DNA from: Stappia indica
GTDB lineage: Bacteria > Pseudomonadota > Alphaproteobacteria > Rhizobiales > Stappiaceae
DNA length: 64,000 nucleotides
Direction: 5' to 3'
Assembly: GCF_020177335.1 (NCBI RefSeq)
Contig: NZ_JAIVMG010000017.1
Location: 1 to 64,000, forward strand
Within the stretch, counting starts at the first letter, position 1. Every line of letters begins with the position of its first letter. This document shows, piece by piece, positions 50,502 through 59,088 of the stretch. The position numbers and the translations under genes were made by a program. Under the pieces are notes generated by a model, which ran no database searches, was not told where the DNA came from, and saw only the letters and a program-made list of their open reading frames with translations.

Positions 50502-52052
50502 ATGGACGGGATGCGGCCCACCAACACGCCCTACACGGGCAAGAGCTATCTTGAAAGCATTCGGGATGACCGCGAGATCTATCTGCACGGCGAGCGGGTG
50601 AAGGATGTCACCACCCATCCCGCCTTCCGCAATTCCACGCGCATGGTGGCGCGCTGGTACGATCGCTTTCACGAAAAGGCCGGCCAGATCGGCGTGCCCT
50701 GCGACAATGGCAGCGGCGGCATCACGCATCCGTTCTTTCTCGGGCCGAAATCGGCCGGGGATCTGGTGAAGTCACGCGATGCGATCGCGGAGCTGCAACG
50801 GGTCTCTTTCGGCTGGATGGGGCGCTCGCCCGACTACAAGGCGTCCTTCCTGGGCACGCTCGGCGCCAACTCAGGCTTCTATGGCGAATATGCGGAGAAC
50901 GCGAAGGCCTGGTACGCCAAGACCCAGGAGCGGCTGGACTACTGGAACCACGCCATCGTCAACCCGCCGATCGACCGGGACAAGGCCATCGAGGAGGTGC
51001 GCGACGTCTTCATCCATGTGGAGAAGGAAACGGACGCGGGCCTGGTGGTTTCCGGCGCCAAGGTGGTGGCGACCGGTTCGGCGCTGACCCACTACAATTT
51101 CATCGCCCACTACGGCATCCCGATCAAGGACAAGTCCTTCGCGGTGCTCTTCACCGTGCCGATGTCGGCGCAAGGGGTGAAGCTGATCTCGCGCACCTCC
51201 TATGAGCTGAACGCGGCGGTGGCGGGCACGCCGTTCGACTATCCGCTGTCCTCGCGCTTTGACGAAAACGATTCCATCCTCGTCTTCGACAAGGTTCTGG
51301 TCCCCTGGGAAAATGTCTTCGTCTATGGCGATGTGGCCAAGATCAATACCTTCTTTCCCGCCTCCGGCTTCGTGCCGCGCTTCACGCTGCATGGCTGCAC
51401 GCGGCTGGCGGTCAAGCTGGAGTTCATCTCCGGTCTGTTCGCCAAGGCGGTGGAGGCGACGGGATCGAAGGACTTCCGGGGCGTGCAAACCGCCGTTGGC
51501 GAAGTGCTGGCCTGGGCCAACCTGTTCAAGGGCATGACCGATGCGATGGTGCACAACCCGCTGCCCTGGGATGGCACGGATGGCTATGTCCTGCCCAACA
51601 CCTACACCGGGCTTGCCTACCGGGTGTTCGCGCCGATGGCCTATGGCCGCATCAAGGAGCTGATCGAGCGTCATGTCGCCTCCGGCCTGATCTACCTGCC
51701 GGGCTCCGCGCTCGATTTCGAAAGCCCGGCGGTGCGCCCTTACATCGACCGCTTCGTGCGCGGCTCGAACGGCTATGCGGCCATCGACCGGGTGAAGCTG
51801 CTCAAGCTTCTGTGGGATGCCATCGGTTCCGAATTCGGCGGGCGGCATGAGCTTTATGAGCGCAACTACGCCGGCAATTACGAAAACATCCGCATCGAAA
51901 CGCTGCTGACGGCACAGGCCACCGGCCAGCTCGATGCGATGAAGGCCTTCGCCGAGGAGTGCATGAGCGAATACGACCTCAACGGCTGGACCGCCTCCGA
52001 TCTGGTCAACCCGGCGGATGTCAATGTTCTGAAACAGGTCGCGGCCCTGTGA
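50502..52052 (+). CDS. HpaB-family FADH2-dependent aromatic monooxygenase
   Basis: A 516-residue oxygenase of the 4-hydroxyphenylacetate 3-monooxygenase (HpaB) family, with an acyl-CoA dehydrogenase-like fold. The N-terminal [20 protein letters not shown] is the family start, and [20 protein letters not shown] lies in the middle. It uses FADH2 from a separate reductase to hydroxylate a phenol ortho to the OH, giving a catechol. The reductase and FAD synthetase genes lie divergently. The normal length is about 500-520. Substrate is unresolved; 4-hydroxyphenylacetate, phenol and pyridine-type acids all occur in the family. Confidence 0.85.
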   Translation: MDGMRPTNTPYTGKSYLESIRDDREIYLHGERVKDVTTHPAFRNSTRMVARWYDRFHEKAGQIGVPCDNGSGGITHPFFLGPKSAGDLVKSRDAIAELQRVSFGWMGRSPDYKASFLGTLGANSGFYGEYAENAKAWYAKTQERLDYWNHAIVNPPIDRDKAIEEVRDVFIHVEKETDAGLVVSGAKVVATGSALTHYNFIAHYGIPIKDKSFAVLFTVPMSAQGVKLISRTSYELNAAVAGTPFDYPLSSRFDENDSILVFDKVLVPWENVFVYGDVAKINTFFPASGFVPRFTLHGCTRLAVKLEFISGLFAKAVEATGSKDFRGVQTAVGEVLAWANLFKGMTDAMVHNPLPWDGTDGYVLPNTYTGLAYRVFAPMAYGRIKELIERHVASGLIYLPGSALDFESPAVRPYIDRFVRGSNGYAAIDRVKLLKLLWDAIGSEFGGRHELYERNYAGNYENIRIETLLTAQATGQLDAMKAFAEECMSEYDLNGWTASDLVNPADVNVLKQVAAL

Positions 52053-52122
52053 CCCTTGCGCGGGCGGCGGCGCGCGCTGCCGCCCGCGTCCCCAGCGGCC
52101 GGATCACCAACAAGGAGACGCC

Positions 52123-52497
52123 ATGCGCGATACGCTGGAAACCATGCGGGGGCGCCTTGCCGAGACGCCCCATCTTCTGCGGCTGGGCCGGCTCTTTACC
52201 GAGACGGTGCAGCTTCGCGTCGATGACGCGGAATATTATCTCGACTTCGAGAAGGGCGCGCTTGTCACCATCACCGAAGGCCCGAGCCGCAAGACGCCCT
52301 ATCGCTTCGCGCTGGTCACCGATGGCGAGGCGCTCGCCCGCTTCTGGGAGCCGGTCCCCGCACCGGGCTTTCACGACATCTTCGGGCTGGTGAAGCTCGG
52401 GCGCGCACGGATCGAGGGCGACATCCTCACCCTCGTCAAGAACCTGCGGTTCTTCAAGGAATTCATGGCGCTGGCGCGCCGGGAGGCCGTTCAATGA
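52123..52497 (+). CDS. SCP2-like small protein
   Basis: A 124-residue protein resembling the sterol carrier protein 2 fold. The stretches YYLDFEKGALVTI, RFALVTDGEALARFW and the ending LGRARIEGDILTLVKNLRFF look like the SCP2 order of beta strands and closing helix. In other proteins the domain binds hydrophobic ligands. It lies between the HpaB-like oxygenase and the hydrolase (ATGA overlap with the latter), so it may bind the hydrophobic substrate or act as an accessory subunit. The assignment is weak and no catalytic residue is visible. Confidence 0.5.
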   Translation: MRDTLETMRGRLAETPHLLRLGRLFTETVQLRVDDAEYYLDFEKGALVTITEGPSRKTPYRFALVTDGEALARFWEPVPAPGFHDIFGLVKLGRARIEGDILTLVKNLRFFKEFMALARREAVQ

Positions 52498-53351
52498 CTG
52501 CCATCGAGCCGATCACCGGGCGCTATCTCACCGTCACCGTGGAGGGCGCGCCGCGCCGCATCTATTTCGAAGAAGCGGGCGAGGGGCGCCCGGTGCTGTG
52601 CCTGCACACCGCCGGCGCCGACACGCGCCAGTGGCGGCATCTGATGAACGATGCCGAGGTGACCGCCACCCACCGGCTGATTGCCTTCGACATGCCCTGG
52701 CATGGCAAATCGCTGCCGCCGGAAGGTTTCGAGATACAGGAATATCTGCTGACCACCGACGCCTACATCGAGACGATCCTGGCCGTCATTGACGGGCTCG
52801 GTCTGGAGCGTCCGATCCTGGCCGGCTGTTCGATGGGCGGGCGGATCGCGCTGCAACTGGCGGCTCTTCACCCGGAGCGGTTTTCCGGCTTCATCGCCAT
52901 CGCGGCGTCGGACTTCCAGCCGGCCTGGTACGACATCGACTGGTTCCACCGACCGGATGCCCATGGCGGCGAGATGGGGGCGGCGCTTGTCTCCGCCAAT
53001 ATTTCCCCCCACGCGCCAGAGGAAGAGCGCTGGAACACGTTGTGGATGTTCATGCAGTCGGGCCCGGGCGTCTTTCGCGGCGATCTGAGTTTCTATACCC
53101 GCGATGACAGCCTGATCGCCCGGCTCGGCCAGATCGACTGCGCCCGCACGCCGGTGCATATCCTCGTCGGCGCCTATGATCTCACCTGCACGCCGGAAGA
53201 CGCGGAGCGAACCGCCCGGGCGATTCCCGGAGCGACCCTGACGGTGATGGACGAGCTGGGCCATTTCCCGATGAGCGAACACCCGCACGGGTTCCGGCCG
53301 TTCTTCCTCGATGCGCTGGCGCGCATGCGCCAACCGGCGGAGGTCGCCTGA
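52494..53351 (+). CDS. Alpha/beta hydrolase of the hpaB operon
   Basis: A 285-residue alpha/beta hydrolase with the nucleophile elbow AGCSMGGRIAL (Ser113), the Asp in LVGAYDLTCTPEDAE and the His in ELGHFPMSEHP, a complete triad. The Gly-rich oxyanion loop HTAGADTRQW replaces the common HGxG. It might be a C-C bond or enol-lactone hydrolase (a CatD/PcaD role would fill a gap in the ortho branch), but the sequence does not prove this. It ends the HpaB-like three-gene operon. Confidence 0.82.
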   Translation: MTAIEPITGRYLTVTVEGAPRRIYFEEAGEGRPVLCLHTAGADTRQWRHLMNDAEVTATHRLIAFDMPWHGKSLPPEGFEIQEYLLTTDAYIETILAVIDGLGLERPILAGCSMGGRIALQLAALHPERFSGFIAIAASDFQPAWYDIDWFHRPDAHGGEMGAALVSANISPHAPEEERWNTLWMFMQSGPGVFRGDLSFYTRDDSLIARLGQIDCARTPVHILVGAYDLTCTPEDAERTARAIPGATLTVMDELGHFPMSEHPHGFRPFFLDALARMRQPAEVA

Positions 53352-53364
53352 CCCCATCCCGCCA

Positions 53365-53385
53365 GCCCACCGGTCGTCGGTGGGC
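53365..53385 (+). terminator. Small hairpin after the hydrolase gene
   Basis: GCCCACCG (53365-53372) and CGGTGGGC (53378-53385) enclose GTCGT, an 8-bp stem with a 5-base loop directly after the hydrolase stop. It may assist termination together with the larger hairpin downstream. Confidence 0.45.
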
Positions 53386-53400
53386 AAAGGCTTGATATCA

Positions 53401-53442
53401 AACGGCGGATGCCAGGCTCGACACGGCCTGGTATCCGCCGTT
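53401..53442 (+). terminator. Strong intrinsic-type terminator hairpin
   Basis: AACGGCGGATGCCAGGC (53401-53417) pairs with GCCTGGTATCCGCCGTT (53426-53442): a 17-bp stem with one G-U pair and an 8-base loop, followed by TGCGTTTG. It ends the HpaB-like operon and separates it from the ligase operon. Confidence 0.7.
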
Positions 53443-53520
53443 TGCGTTTGACCTGCGCTCCCACCGCCGCAAGCCCGTCGCCCGCAAGGCACAGGGTCCG
53501 CGCTCTGTCGATCCGAAAAC

Positions 53521-53534
53521 ATACTCATAGGTAT
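53521..53534. promoter_or_regulatory. ATAC-N6-GTAT site before the ligase operon
   Basis: ATACTCATAGGTAT has half-sites ATAC and GTAT six bases apart, in the only A/T-rich part of the region, 53 bases before the ligase start. CatM/BenM sites are ATAC-N7-GTAT, so this is similar but one base shorter. A TTGACA-like TTGACAC follows at 53535. Confidence 0.4.
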
Positions 53535-53586
53535 TGACACGAAGAAGGGGAGGTGGTTTCTGAGCGCAGGAAGAGGAGGGACGCGG

Positions 53587-55113
53587 ATGACCGTGGCGAG
53601 TTTTCTGCCCTGGCGCCGGGAGGCGCATATCGGCAATCTCATTGATGTCCTGGAACAGGCGGAACGGGAAAATCCCGGTCGTCTCTTTGCCAAAGACCCG
53701 ACCATCAGTCTGACCTATGCCGAAGCGCTGGCGGCCGTGCGTGGCTTTCGTGCCCTGTATGGTGATGTGGTCGAGCGGCGGGATGTCGCCTTGTCGATGG
53801 CCAATGGCGTCAATTTCCTCGTAACATACCTTGGGGTCTTGTATGCGGGTGGGGTTCCGGCGCTGCTGAATGCAGGGTTGCCACCGAAGACCGGTGAGGC
53901 GCTGATTGGCGAGCTGTCGCCCGCTGCCGTTTTCACCGATGCGCCGCTGTCGTTCTGCGCGGATGCGGTGACCGTCGATGCGGCGCGCCTGAACGCCTGG
54001 CGCGCGGCTGATGACGGGGCGGCCAGCGCTTGTGGCCGGGGCGACGACACGGCGACCTATTTCTACTCCGGTGGCACCACCGGTGTGCCGAAGCGGGTGT
54101 GCTACACCCATCGCAAGGTGCTGGCGGCCGGCGAGCGGATGCAGTGGGGCTGGCCGGTTGGCGACGGCGAGGTCTTCCTGCCGATCGCGCCCTTCAGCCA
54201 CATCTATGGCTACCTCATGGGGGTCTGCGTGGCGCTGCAATGTGCCGGCTCATCGATCATGCTTGAGCGGTTCCGGCCGGGCGACGCGCTGGATGCCATC
54301 GAGCGGGAAGGGGTGACGGTGCTCGGCGGTGGTCCGCCGGCGATCTACCAGGCCCTGATGTCGGATCCGGCGCTGGCATCGCGCAACCTGTCGACGCTCC
54401 GGTTGTGTCCGGGCGGCGGGGCGCCGTTTCCGCTGCATGTCCACGAGACCTGGAAGGCTCTGACCGGCCTGACGATCTTCGAGGGCTACGGCATGACCGA
54501 GATGGCGCCGATCACCGTGAACACGATTGAGGCGGGGCACCGCGCCGGCGCGGCGGGAAAACCCGTGCCCGATGTCGAGGTGAGCATCGTCGATCTGGAA
54601 ACCGGCAAGCGGGAGATGCCCGTTGGCGAAGCCGGCGAGATCCGGGCGCGCGGGCCGCATCTGATGGGCGGGTATTGCAACAATCCGGACGAGACCGCGC
54701 TCGCGTTGCGCGATGGCTGGCTGCACACCGGCGATGTTGGCGTGGTCGACGGAGAGGGGTTCCTCACGATCACGGACAGGAAAAAGAACGTCATCCTTCA
54801 CAAGGGGTTCAACGTTTTCCCCCGCGAAGTGGAAGAGGCGATCCTGACCCATCCCGACATTTCCGGGGCCTGTGTGGTCGGCGCGCCGGACGCGCGCAGC
54901 GGCGAGGCGGTGGTGGCCTTTGTCGCGCCGCGCGGTGACGCGCCCCTCGACGTGGACGGGCTCCTCACCCACTGCCGCGACTATCTGCTCGCTTACCGGA
55001 TGCCGACCCGCATCGAGTGCCTGGAGGAACTGCCGCTGACGCCGGCCGGCAAGCTCGACCGGATCGCGCTGCGCCAGCGCGCTTGCCAGGGCGCGTCCGA
55101 AGACAGCGTCTGA
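53587..55113 (+). CDS. Acid-CoA ligase of the upper aromatic operon
   Basis: A 508-residue AMP-forming ANL ligase. The P-loop TYFYSGGTTGVPKRVCYTH is near residue 156-174, EGYGMTEMAP is the A5 motif, and GDVGVVDGEGFLTITDRKKN with Lys in TPAGKLDRI is the C-terminal catalytic part. It activates an unknown carboxylic acid, probably one transported by the TRAP system next to it. It heads a rightward operon that continues through the dioxygenase genes. No ring-CoA epoxidase (boxABC) or paaABC genes are present. Confidence 0.82.
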   Translation: MTVASFLPWRREAHIGNLIDVLEQAERENPGRLFAKDPTISLTYAEALAAVRGFRALYGDVVERRDVALSMANGVNFLVTYLGVLYAGGVPALLNAGLPPKTGEALIGELSPAAVFTDAPLSFCADAVTVDAARLNAWRAADDGAASACGRGDDTATYFYSGGTTGVPKRVCYTHRKVLAAGERMQWGWPVGDGEVFLPIAPFSHIYGYLMGVCVALQCAGSSIMLERFRPGDALDAIEREGVTVLGGGPPAIYQALMSDPALASRNLSTLRLCPGGGAPFPLHVHETWKALTGLTIFEGYGMTEMAPITVNTIEAGHRAGAAGKPVPDVEVSIVDLETGKREMPVGEAGEIRARGPHLMGGYCNNPDETALALRDGWLHTGDVGVVDGEGFLTITDRKKNVILHKGFNVFPREVEEAILTHPDISGACVVGAPDARSGEAVVAFVAPRGDAPLDVDGLLTHCRDYLLAYRMPTRIECLEELPLTPAGKLDRIALRQRACQGASEDSV

Positions 55114-55141
55114 AGAAAACACAATCGAGGGAGGAAACGGG

Positions 55142-56203
55142 ATGGTCGACTGGACAGGTGTGTGCATGCGGGGCCGTGCGACGCTGCTCGCCGGCACGGT
55201 GGCGGTTCTTGGGATGGGGCTGTTCTCCGCTGGGGGGGCTGCGGCCGAAAGTGTGACGCTGCGTTACAATCAATGGTTCCCGAGCGGGCACTGGAGTCAG
55301 GCCCAGGGCCTTTATCCCTGGTTCGAGGAGATCGCCCGGGTCACGGAAGGGCGGGTGACGGTGGAGCCTTCGGCCAAGCCGCTGGCGCCGCCGAACCGCA
55401 ACTATCAGGCCGTGGTCGATGGCGTGGCGGATATCGCCTGGGGGCCGCATGGCTATACGCCGGGCGTCTTCCCGCTGACGGAGATGGTCGAATTCCCGTT
55501 CATCACCGAGGATGCGGGGCTTTCCTCGCGCGCCTATTGGCGGTTGTGGAAGGCGCATTTCGAGCCGACCGGCATGCAGAACGACGTCGTGACGCTCGGA
55601 ATGCATGTGACGGCGGGCGGCAACATTTCCATGCGCGAGGCGCAGGTGACACGGCTCGCCGACCTCAAGGGCAGGAAGCTGCGCGTGCCGACACCGGTTG
55701 TTGGCCGGGTTCTGGGCAAGATCGGCGCGGTGCCGGTCTCCGGATCGCTTGGCGAACTGCGCGAGATGCTGTCGCGCGGCATCATCGACGGCACGGTGAT
55801 TTCCGACGAGCTGGTCACCGGCTTTCACGTCGATGACGATGTGCATGCGGTGACGCGCATTCCCGGCGGCATCTTCTCCAGCTCCGCCTTCATCATCGTC
55901 AACAAGGCGAAGTGGGAGCGGATTTCCGAAAAAGACCGAGAGGCGATCCGTGCGCTGTCGGGCGAGCGACTCAGCGAAATCATGGGCCGGCTGTGGCATG
56001 AGAACGACCTCAAGGCGCGCGCCACGTTCCAGGAGCGCCTCGGAACGGCCTATCAGACGGCGTCGGATGCCTTTCAGGACGAGCTGCGCGCCGCCTATTC
56101 CGACGAGATGGCGGCCTGGACGGCGCGCGCGCGCGAAGCCGGCGTCGATCCGGAGGCGGCCCTGGCCTTTTATCGGCAGCAGATCGCGGAGGCCGGTGAA
56201 TGA
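55142..56203 (+). CDS. DctP-type TRAP solute-binding protein (system 2)
   Basis: The 353-residue protein has a long signal region of about 36 residues ending AAA before ESVTLRYNQWF. The body has LKGRKLRVPTPVVGRVLGKI, with the ligand-binding Arg, and GNISMREAQVTRLADL, typical DctP elements. It is 29 bases after the ligase gene (GAGGGAGGA site) and overlaps the DctQ gene by 4. It is the second DctP in the window; the two have different sequences, suggesting different or overlapping substrates. Confidence 0.9.
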   Translation: MVDWTGVCMRGRATLLAGTVAVLGMGLFSAGGAAAESVTLRYNQWFPSGHWSQAQGLYPWFEEIARVTEGRVTVEPSAKPLAPPNRNYQAVVDGVADIAWGPHGYTPGVFPLTEMVEFPFITEDAGLSSRAYWRLWKAHFEPTGMQNDVVTLGMHVTAGGNISMREAQVTRLADLKGRKLRVPTPVVGRVLGKIGAVPVSGSLGELREMLSRGIIDGTVISDELVTGFHVDDDVHAVTRIPGGIFSSSAFIIVNKAKWERISEKDREAIRALSGERLSEIMGRLWHENDLKARATFQERLGTAYQTASDAFQDELRAAYSDEMAAWTARAREAGVDPEAALAFYRQQIAEAGE

Positions 56204-56706
56204 TCCGGCTTCTGCGGCGCTTGCATGGCGCCCTGCAAGGGGCGCTTCTCCTGCTGACGCGGCTGGCGCTGTTCGGTCTGGTCGGGATCACCGCGGTGGA
56301 TGTGGTCGGGCGCGTCGCCTTTGGCGCACCGCTGGGCTTTGCCTATGAGCTGGTCGGCGTCCTGCTTGGCGTTGCGGTCTATGGCGGGCTGGTCCGCGCG
56401 GCCTGGCGGCGTGATCACATCCGCATCGACCTGCTGCAGCCCTGGCTGAGCCGCCTGCCGGCGCTCGACCGGGCGCGCGAAGCGGCGGTGTGGCTGCTGG
56501 AACTGAGCTTCTTCGCGCTGCTCGCCATCTACATCTTCCGTCAGATGGGCGCCTTGATGCGCTGGCGCGAGACCTTCCTGTTCCTGCCGCTGGAAAAGTG
56601 GTTGCCGCTGGCGGTCTTCGGCGGACTGGCGAGCCTTGCCGTTGTCGCCACGCTGGCGGCCGTGGTGCCGGGTTTGCGCCCGGGCGACGGGGAGCGCGCA
56701 TCATGA
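56200..56706 (+). CDS. DctQ-type small TRAP permease subunit (system 2)
   Basis: A 168-residue membrane subunit with four hydrophobic helices. AFGAPLGFAYELVGVLLGVA and RRDHIRIDLLQPWLSRL match the DctQ pattern. It begins on the binding-protein stop and ends on the DctM start (ATGA). It should link the DctM channel and the periplasmic protein. Confidence 0.88.
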   Translation: MIRLLRRLHGALQGALLLLTRLALFGLVGITAVDVVGRVAFGAPLGFAYELVGVLLGVAVYGGLVRAAWRRDHIRIDLLQPWLSRLPALDRAREAAVWLLELSFFALLAIYIFRQMGALMRWRETFLFLPLEKWLPLAVFGGLASLAVVATLAAVVPGLRPGDGERAS

Positions 56707-57992
56707 TCCTGACGATCAGCGTTGTCACCCTGCTCGTGTTGCTGCTGCTGCGGGTGCCCATTGCCGTGGCGACGGGACTGGTGGGCCTGTGCGGGCTTGC
56801 CGCCTTCCAGGGCTGGCCGGCGGCCTTCGCCCAGGTCGGGATCATCGCCACCGAAACGGTGCTGACCTACGAATTCGCCGTTATTCCGCTGTTCATCGTC
56901 ATGGGCGCGTTCATCGCGCGTTCCGGCATCGCGGAGGAGCTGTTCCAGGCGTGCTACGCTTTCGTCGGCCATTGGCGCGGCGGGCTGGCCCTGTCGACGG
57001 TGGCGGCCTGCGGCGGCTTCGGCGCCGTGTCCGGCTCGTCATTCGCCACTGCCGCCACCATGTCGCGCATTGCCTATCCGCAGATGAAGCGGTTCGGCTA
57101 TCGCGACGACCTGGCGACCGGCTCGATCGCCGCCGGTGGCACACTCGGCATTCTCATTCCGCCGTCCATTGCACTGGTCTTCTTCGGCATCATTACCGAA
57201 AGCGACATTGGCGCGCTGTTCATGGCCGGTATCCTTCCCGGGATTCTCGGGATCGTGCTCTATGCGCTGGCAGTGCTGTTTGTCGTGGCCCGCAACCCGG
57301 ATGCGGGGCCGGCGGGGACACGCTCCAACTGGCAGCAACGCATCGCGGCGCTGCGCGGTATCTGGGCGGTGCTGTTGTTGTTCGGTCTCGTCATGGGCGG
57401 GATCTACGGCGGGCTGTTCTCTCCGACGGAAAGTGCCGGCATCGGCGCGGCCGGGGCGCTTCTCATCGCTGTTCTGCGCGGGCGGGCGTCGCTGGAGATG
57501 GTGCGTACCGCGCTGGCCGACGGGATCGCAACGACCGTGGCGTTGATGGCCATCCTGATCGGCAGCTTCCTGTTCGCCAATCTGGTCAACGTGGCGCGCC
57601 TGCCGCAGGACCTGACCGCCGCCATCGAAAGCCTGGGCGTCGCGCCGCTCGCGGTCATCTTCCTGATCATCCTGATCTATCTCGTGCTCGGCTGCATTCT
57701 GGAAAGCATCTCCATGATGCTGTTGACCGTCCCGGTGTTCTATCCGCTGGTCGTCAGCCTTGGATACGACCTCGTCTGGTTCGGCGTTCTGGTTGTGGTG
57801 GTGGTCGAGATCAGCCTGATCACCCCGCCTGTCGGTCTCAATGTCTTCGTCTTGCGCTCCGTGCTGCAGGAGGTTCCGCTCTCGCGGATCTTCCGGGGCG
57901 TCGTTCCCTTCGTTGTCGCGGATGTGGCGCGCGTGCTGCTGGTGGTCTTCGTACCCTGGCTGTCGCTCGCGCTGCCCGCCTATCTCAAGTGA
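56703..57992 (+). CDS. DctM-type large TRAP permease subunit (system 2)
   Basis: A 429-residue channel subunit with about twelve hydrophobic stretches. GAVSGSSFATAATMSRIAYP, SIAAGGTLGILIPPSIALVF and ISLITPPVGLNVFVLR are the DctM signatures. The ATG 56703 lies in the DctQ stop; the frame is open to 56490, which is shadow. With the two preceding genes it forms the importer of the upper operon. Confidence 0.92.
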   Translation: MILTISVVTLLVLLLLRVPIAVATGLVGLCGLAAFQGWPAAFAQVGIIATETVLTYEFAVIPLFIVMGAFIARSGIAEELFQACYAFVGHWRGGLALSTVAACGGFGAVSGSSFATAATMSRIAYPQMKRFGYRDDLATGSIAAGGTLGILIPPSIALVFFGIITESDIGALFMAGILPGILGIVLYALAVLFVVARNPDAGPAGTRSNWQQRIAALRGIWAVLLLFGLVMGGIYGGLFSPTESAGIGAAGALLIAVLRGRASLEMVRTALADGIATTVALMAILIGSFLFANLVNVARLPQDLTAAIESLGVAPLAVIFLIILIYLVLGCILESISMMLLTVPVFYPLVVSLGYDLVWFGVLVVVVVEISLITPPVGLNVFVLRSVLQEVPLSRIFRGVVPFVVADVARVLLVVFVPWLSLALPAYLK

Positions 57993-57994
57993 GG

Positions 57995-58831
57995 ATGTCT
58001 GCCATGCTGGATTACAACGCCACCCGGCTTTCGGTGACGGCGGCCGGTCATGACACCAACGTTCACCGCGCGGGCAAGGGCGCGCCGGTCGCCCTGCTGC
58101 ATGGTTCGGGCGCGGGCGTGTCGGCCTGGGCCAACTGGCGCAAGGTGATTGCACCGCTGTCCGAAGATTTCGATATCGTGGCACCGGACATTGCCGGCTT
58201 CGGCGCGACCGAGATGAAGCCCGATACCCAGTACAACATCATGTTGTGGGTGGAGCATTTCGTCGGCGTGCTCGATGCGCTGGGGCTGGAGAAGGTGTCG
58301 GTCGTCGGCAACTCCTTCGGCGGTGCACTCGGCCTGATGACCGCGATCAATCACCCGGAACGGATCGAGCGGCTGGTGCTGCTGGGAACGCCCTGCGGCC
58401 GCTTCCCGCTGACCGACGGCCTGCGTGCGCAAGGCGAATTCGATGGCACGATGGACAGCCTGCGCCGCGCGATGAGCTTCTTCCCCTACGATCCGTCCTT
58501 CGTCACCGAAGATTTGATCCAGGCGCGTTTCGAGGCTGCAACGCGGGACGGGGCGCTGGAAGCCTTTCGCAAGCTGATGCCCCCGCCGGAAGGCGAGGCG
58601 CCGATCGTGCGCGGCATTCCCGAAAAGATGCTGCGCACGGTGAAACACCCCGCCTTGATCCTGCATGGCCGCGAAGATCGTCTGGTTCCCTATGAGCGGG
58701 CGTTGGACATGCATCAGTGGTTGGAAAACTCGCAGCTCCACAGCTTCGGCAACTGCGGCCACTGGGTGCAGATCGAGCGGGAAGCCGCGTTCCTGAAGCT
58801 GGTCACCGACTTTCTGGGAGAGGATGCATGA
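57995..58831 (+). CDS. Meta-cleavage product hydrolase (XylF/MhpC-like)
   Basis: A 278-residue alpha/beta hydrolase that splits the C-C bond of a ring-fission product to 2-hydroxypent-2,4-dienoate plus an acid. The triad is Ser107 (VGNSFGGALG), Asp228 (HGREDRLVP) and His256 (CGHWVQIE). HGSGAGVSAWANWRKVI is the oxyanion region typical of the group. It starts two bases after DctM. The LigA/LigB-type dioxygenase genes follow, which fits the order of action. Confidence 0.87.
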   Translation: MSAMLDYNATRLSVTAAGHDTNVHRAGKGAPVALLHGSGAGVSAWANWRKVIAPLSEDFDIVAPDIAGFGATEMKPDTQYNIMLWVEHFVGVLDALGLEKVSVVGNSFGGALGLMTAINHPERIERLVLLGTPCGRFPLTDGLRAQGEFDGTMDSLRRAMSFFPYDPSFVTEDLIQARFEAATRDGALEAFRKLMPPPEGEAPIVRGIPEKMLRTVKHPALILHGREDRLVPYERALDMHQWLENSQLHSFGNCGHWVQIEREAAFLKLVTDFLGEDA

Positions 58832-59085
58832 GCCGCAACAGCCTCGAAAAGGTGCTTTACGACCTGTCCACCTCGGGGGCGAACAAGAAACTGTTCGCAA
58901 GCGACCCGGACAAGTTCCTCGGGCGCTATCAACTCGACGCCGAGGAAAAGGTGCTCGTGCGCGACTACCGGGTGCGCGAGCTCGCCGACCGGGGTGTCAA
59001 CACCATGCTGACCTGGGGGTTCTGGCTCCAGGCGGGCAAGCCCAATTCCGACTACATGAAGATCATGAAGCGAGAGGAGGCCTGA
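58828..59085 (+). CDS. LigA-type small subunit of extradiol dioxygenase
   Basis: The 85-residue helical protein resembles the alpha subunit (LigA) of protocatechuate 4,5-dioxygenase-type enzymes: FASDPDKFLGRYQLDAEEKV and RELADRGVNTMLTWGF are the family segments. It supports the active site of LigB in an alpha2beta2 enzyme. It starts on the hydrolase stop (ATGA) and lies 3 bases before LigB. It is shorter than LigA (about 139), retaining the core only. Confidence 0.75.
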   Translation: MSRNSLEKVLYDLSTSGANKKLFASDPDKFLGRYQLDAEEKVLVRDYRVRELADRGVNTMLTWGFWLQAGKPNSDYMKIMKREEA

Positions 59086-59088
59086 CCC

